Below are positions 63,139 through 64,000 of a DNA stretch of 64,000 nucleotides, piece by piece (position 1 is the first letter of the stretch; each line of letters begins with the position of its first letter). The stretch covers positions 434,001-498,000 of the forward strand of contig JAIOKI010000003.1 in the NCBI GenBank assembly GCA_028335825.1. The letters run 5' to 3'. Under the pieces are notes generated by a model that saw nothing but the letters and a program-made list of their open reading frames with translations, was not told the origin of the DNA and did no database searches. The position numbers were made by a program, and so were the translations under genes. This stretch comes from Nosema muscidifuracis (lineage: Eukaryota; Microsporidia; Nosematidae).

Positions 63139-64000
63139 TAAATTAATTTTTATAGTTTAATAATTTTAGTCTTTGTATTTATCTATAAAAAATCTGTATT
63201 TTTTCATTGAATATAAGCTGAGCAAATTATAATAGAATATTAAAGATGATATTAGAAAGCTTGAATGAAGAATTTCATTAAAAAAGGAGAAGTAATAAAT
63301 TACAAAAAATTAAAAACCAAAGCTTATTGAATTACAGTTAAGACCACTAAGATTAATTAATAGGAACAAAAAATATTAAAATACATACTTAATTAAAATT
63401 ATTTAATACTTTTATCATTATTAATTTTTTTTTAAGTTAAAATATACTATTAAAAAGTAGATATAATAATCTGAGTGTGTATAAATAATAGTTACATTTT
63501 TTTATTTTCTTGATAATTGACTTCAGATAGCTTCACAATTAGTTTCTATACTTTACATTGTTAAGCATGCTCCTCTTAGAATTCTAAATTAAACATTTAA
63601 ATTGATTTATACATAATTATTCTTGTTTGAGATAGTAAAAGTTAATTTAATACTATAAAAATATATTTATGATGTCAATAGTTTTTTAAATTAGTCATAT
63701 AAATAAAAAACGTTATAAATATTGTCATGTATGTCAAGTCTACTTATAATAAATAAAAATTAACCATCAAATAAGTAAAGTTAATACGATAAATGGCATT
63801 TTATTTAATTTTTTTATAATAGAGAATATACTAGTTATTAATTTATTAGTATGTTGGTATTTTAAGTTTAAAGATATTATTTATTTTTTATTCATCAGTT
63901 ATTACGCTTATCTATTAGATATTACATTAATGAGGTGTCTTTAAGGAAGTTTAGATTTTATTTATTCATAAAATATCAGTAAATTTTTATTAATAAAAAT
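63139..64000. other. Gene-free stretch to the right edge
   Basis: No open frame with a start signal, RNA gene or clear tandem repeat is seen in about 860 bp. The base composition is somewhat less extreme than the repeat-filled gaps, with unique sequence such as GTTAAGCATGCTCCTCTTAG around 63560, like the fossil-bearing desert at the left end. It may contain decayed sequence, but nothing could be identified. Confidence 0.45.

Noticed and set aside
1-64000. CRISPR array or bacterial mobile element
   Set aside because: All tandem repeats are directly adjacent without unique spacers, and the gene content is eukaryotic.

Overview
The window looks like a microsporidian nuclear chromosome, most like the AT-rich, moderately compact genomes of the Nosema/Vairimorpha group; this is inferred from sequence features and no search was run. 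About 47 intact, apparently intronless protein genes can be read, one partial gene at the left edge, one tRNA-Leu(CAG) and one isolated 5S rRNA gene. Most genes carry a CCC (sometimes TCC or GGG) block a few bases before the start codon, the known microsporidian start-proximal signal, and this decides several starts. Proteins are generally shorter than yeast or human homologues, and some neighbouring genes overlap or are 15-46 bp apart.

Layout. 1-4.2 kb: a partial gene running off the edge, an ERF4-like gene, then a 3 kb gene desert with a decayed retroelement integrase fossil. 4.2-19.7 kb: inositol 5-phosphatase, mini zinc finger, AlaRS, SEC22-like SNARE, MEI2-like RNA-binding protein, DCP1, CDK9-like kinase, PAT1-like protein, NHP2, a small unknown gene, eIF2alpha, PSF3, tRNA-Leu, UTP14, SF3B1. 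19.9-34.6 kb: 5S rRNA, CFT1/CPSF160, ethanolamine/choline phosphotransferase, AsnRS, RBM26-like protein, a secreted unknown, MO25-like, PAM16, LSM7-like, VAP, AIR1/2-like zinc knuckle protein, PP1. 35.6-50.8 kb: a secreted protein with a RING-like tail, eIF2A, SAC1, GDP-mannose pyrophosphorylase, SRP72-like, DEAH helicase, CDC73, PNO1, RPN11, CCR4. 50.9-63.1 kb: eS7, SEC23, MCM8, NSA2, RAD51, PGS1, TAF10 and a membrane-anchored AAA ATPase.

Functional themes. RNA decay and processing is rich (DCP1, PAT1, CCR4, LSM7, AIR, CFT1, SF3B1, NHP2, RBM26, MEI2-like). Ribosome assembly is represented by UTP14, PNO1, NSA2 and eS7; secretion by SRP72, SEC23, SEC22, VAP and ERF4; phosphoinositide and phospholipid metabolism by a 5-phosphatase, SAC1, an EPT/CPT enzyme and PGS1; homologous recombination by MCM8 and RAD51, about 1.4 kb apart. 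PAM16 and PGS1 point to a mitosome that still imports proteins and perhaps makes phosphatidylglycerophosphate.

Nearly every intergenic gap holds its own AT-rich tandem repeat, with unit lengths of about 22-82 bp that are mostly not shared between gaps. The most notable array is a 34-bp repeat whose first unit contains the SAC1 start codon and its CCC signal. No CRISPR-like array, insertion sequence or intact mobile element was seen.
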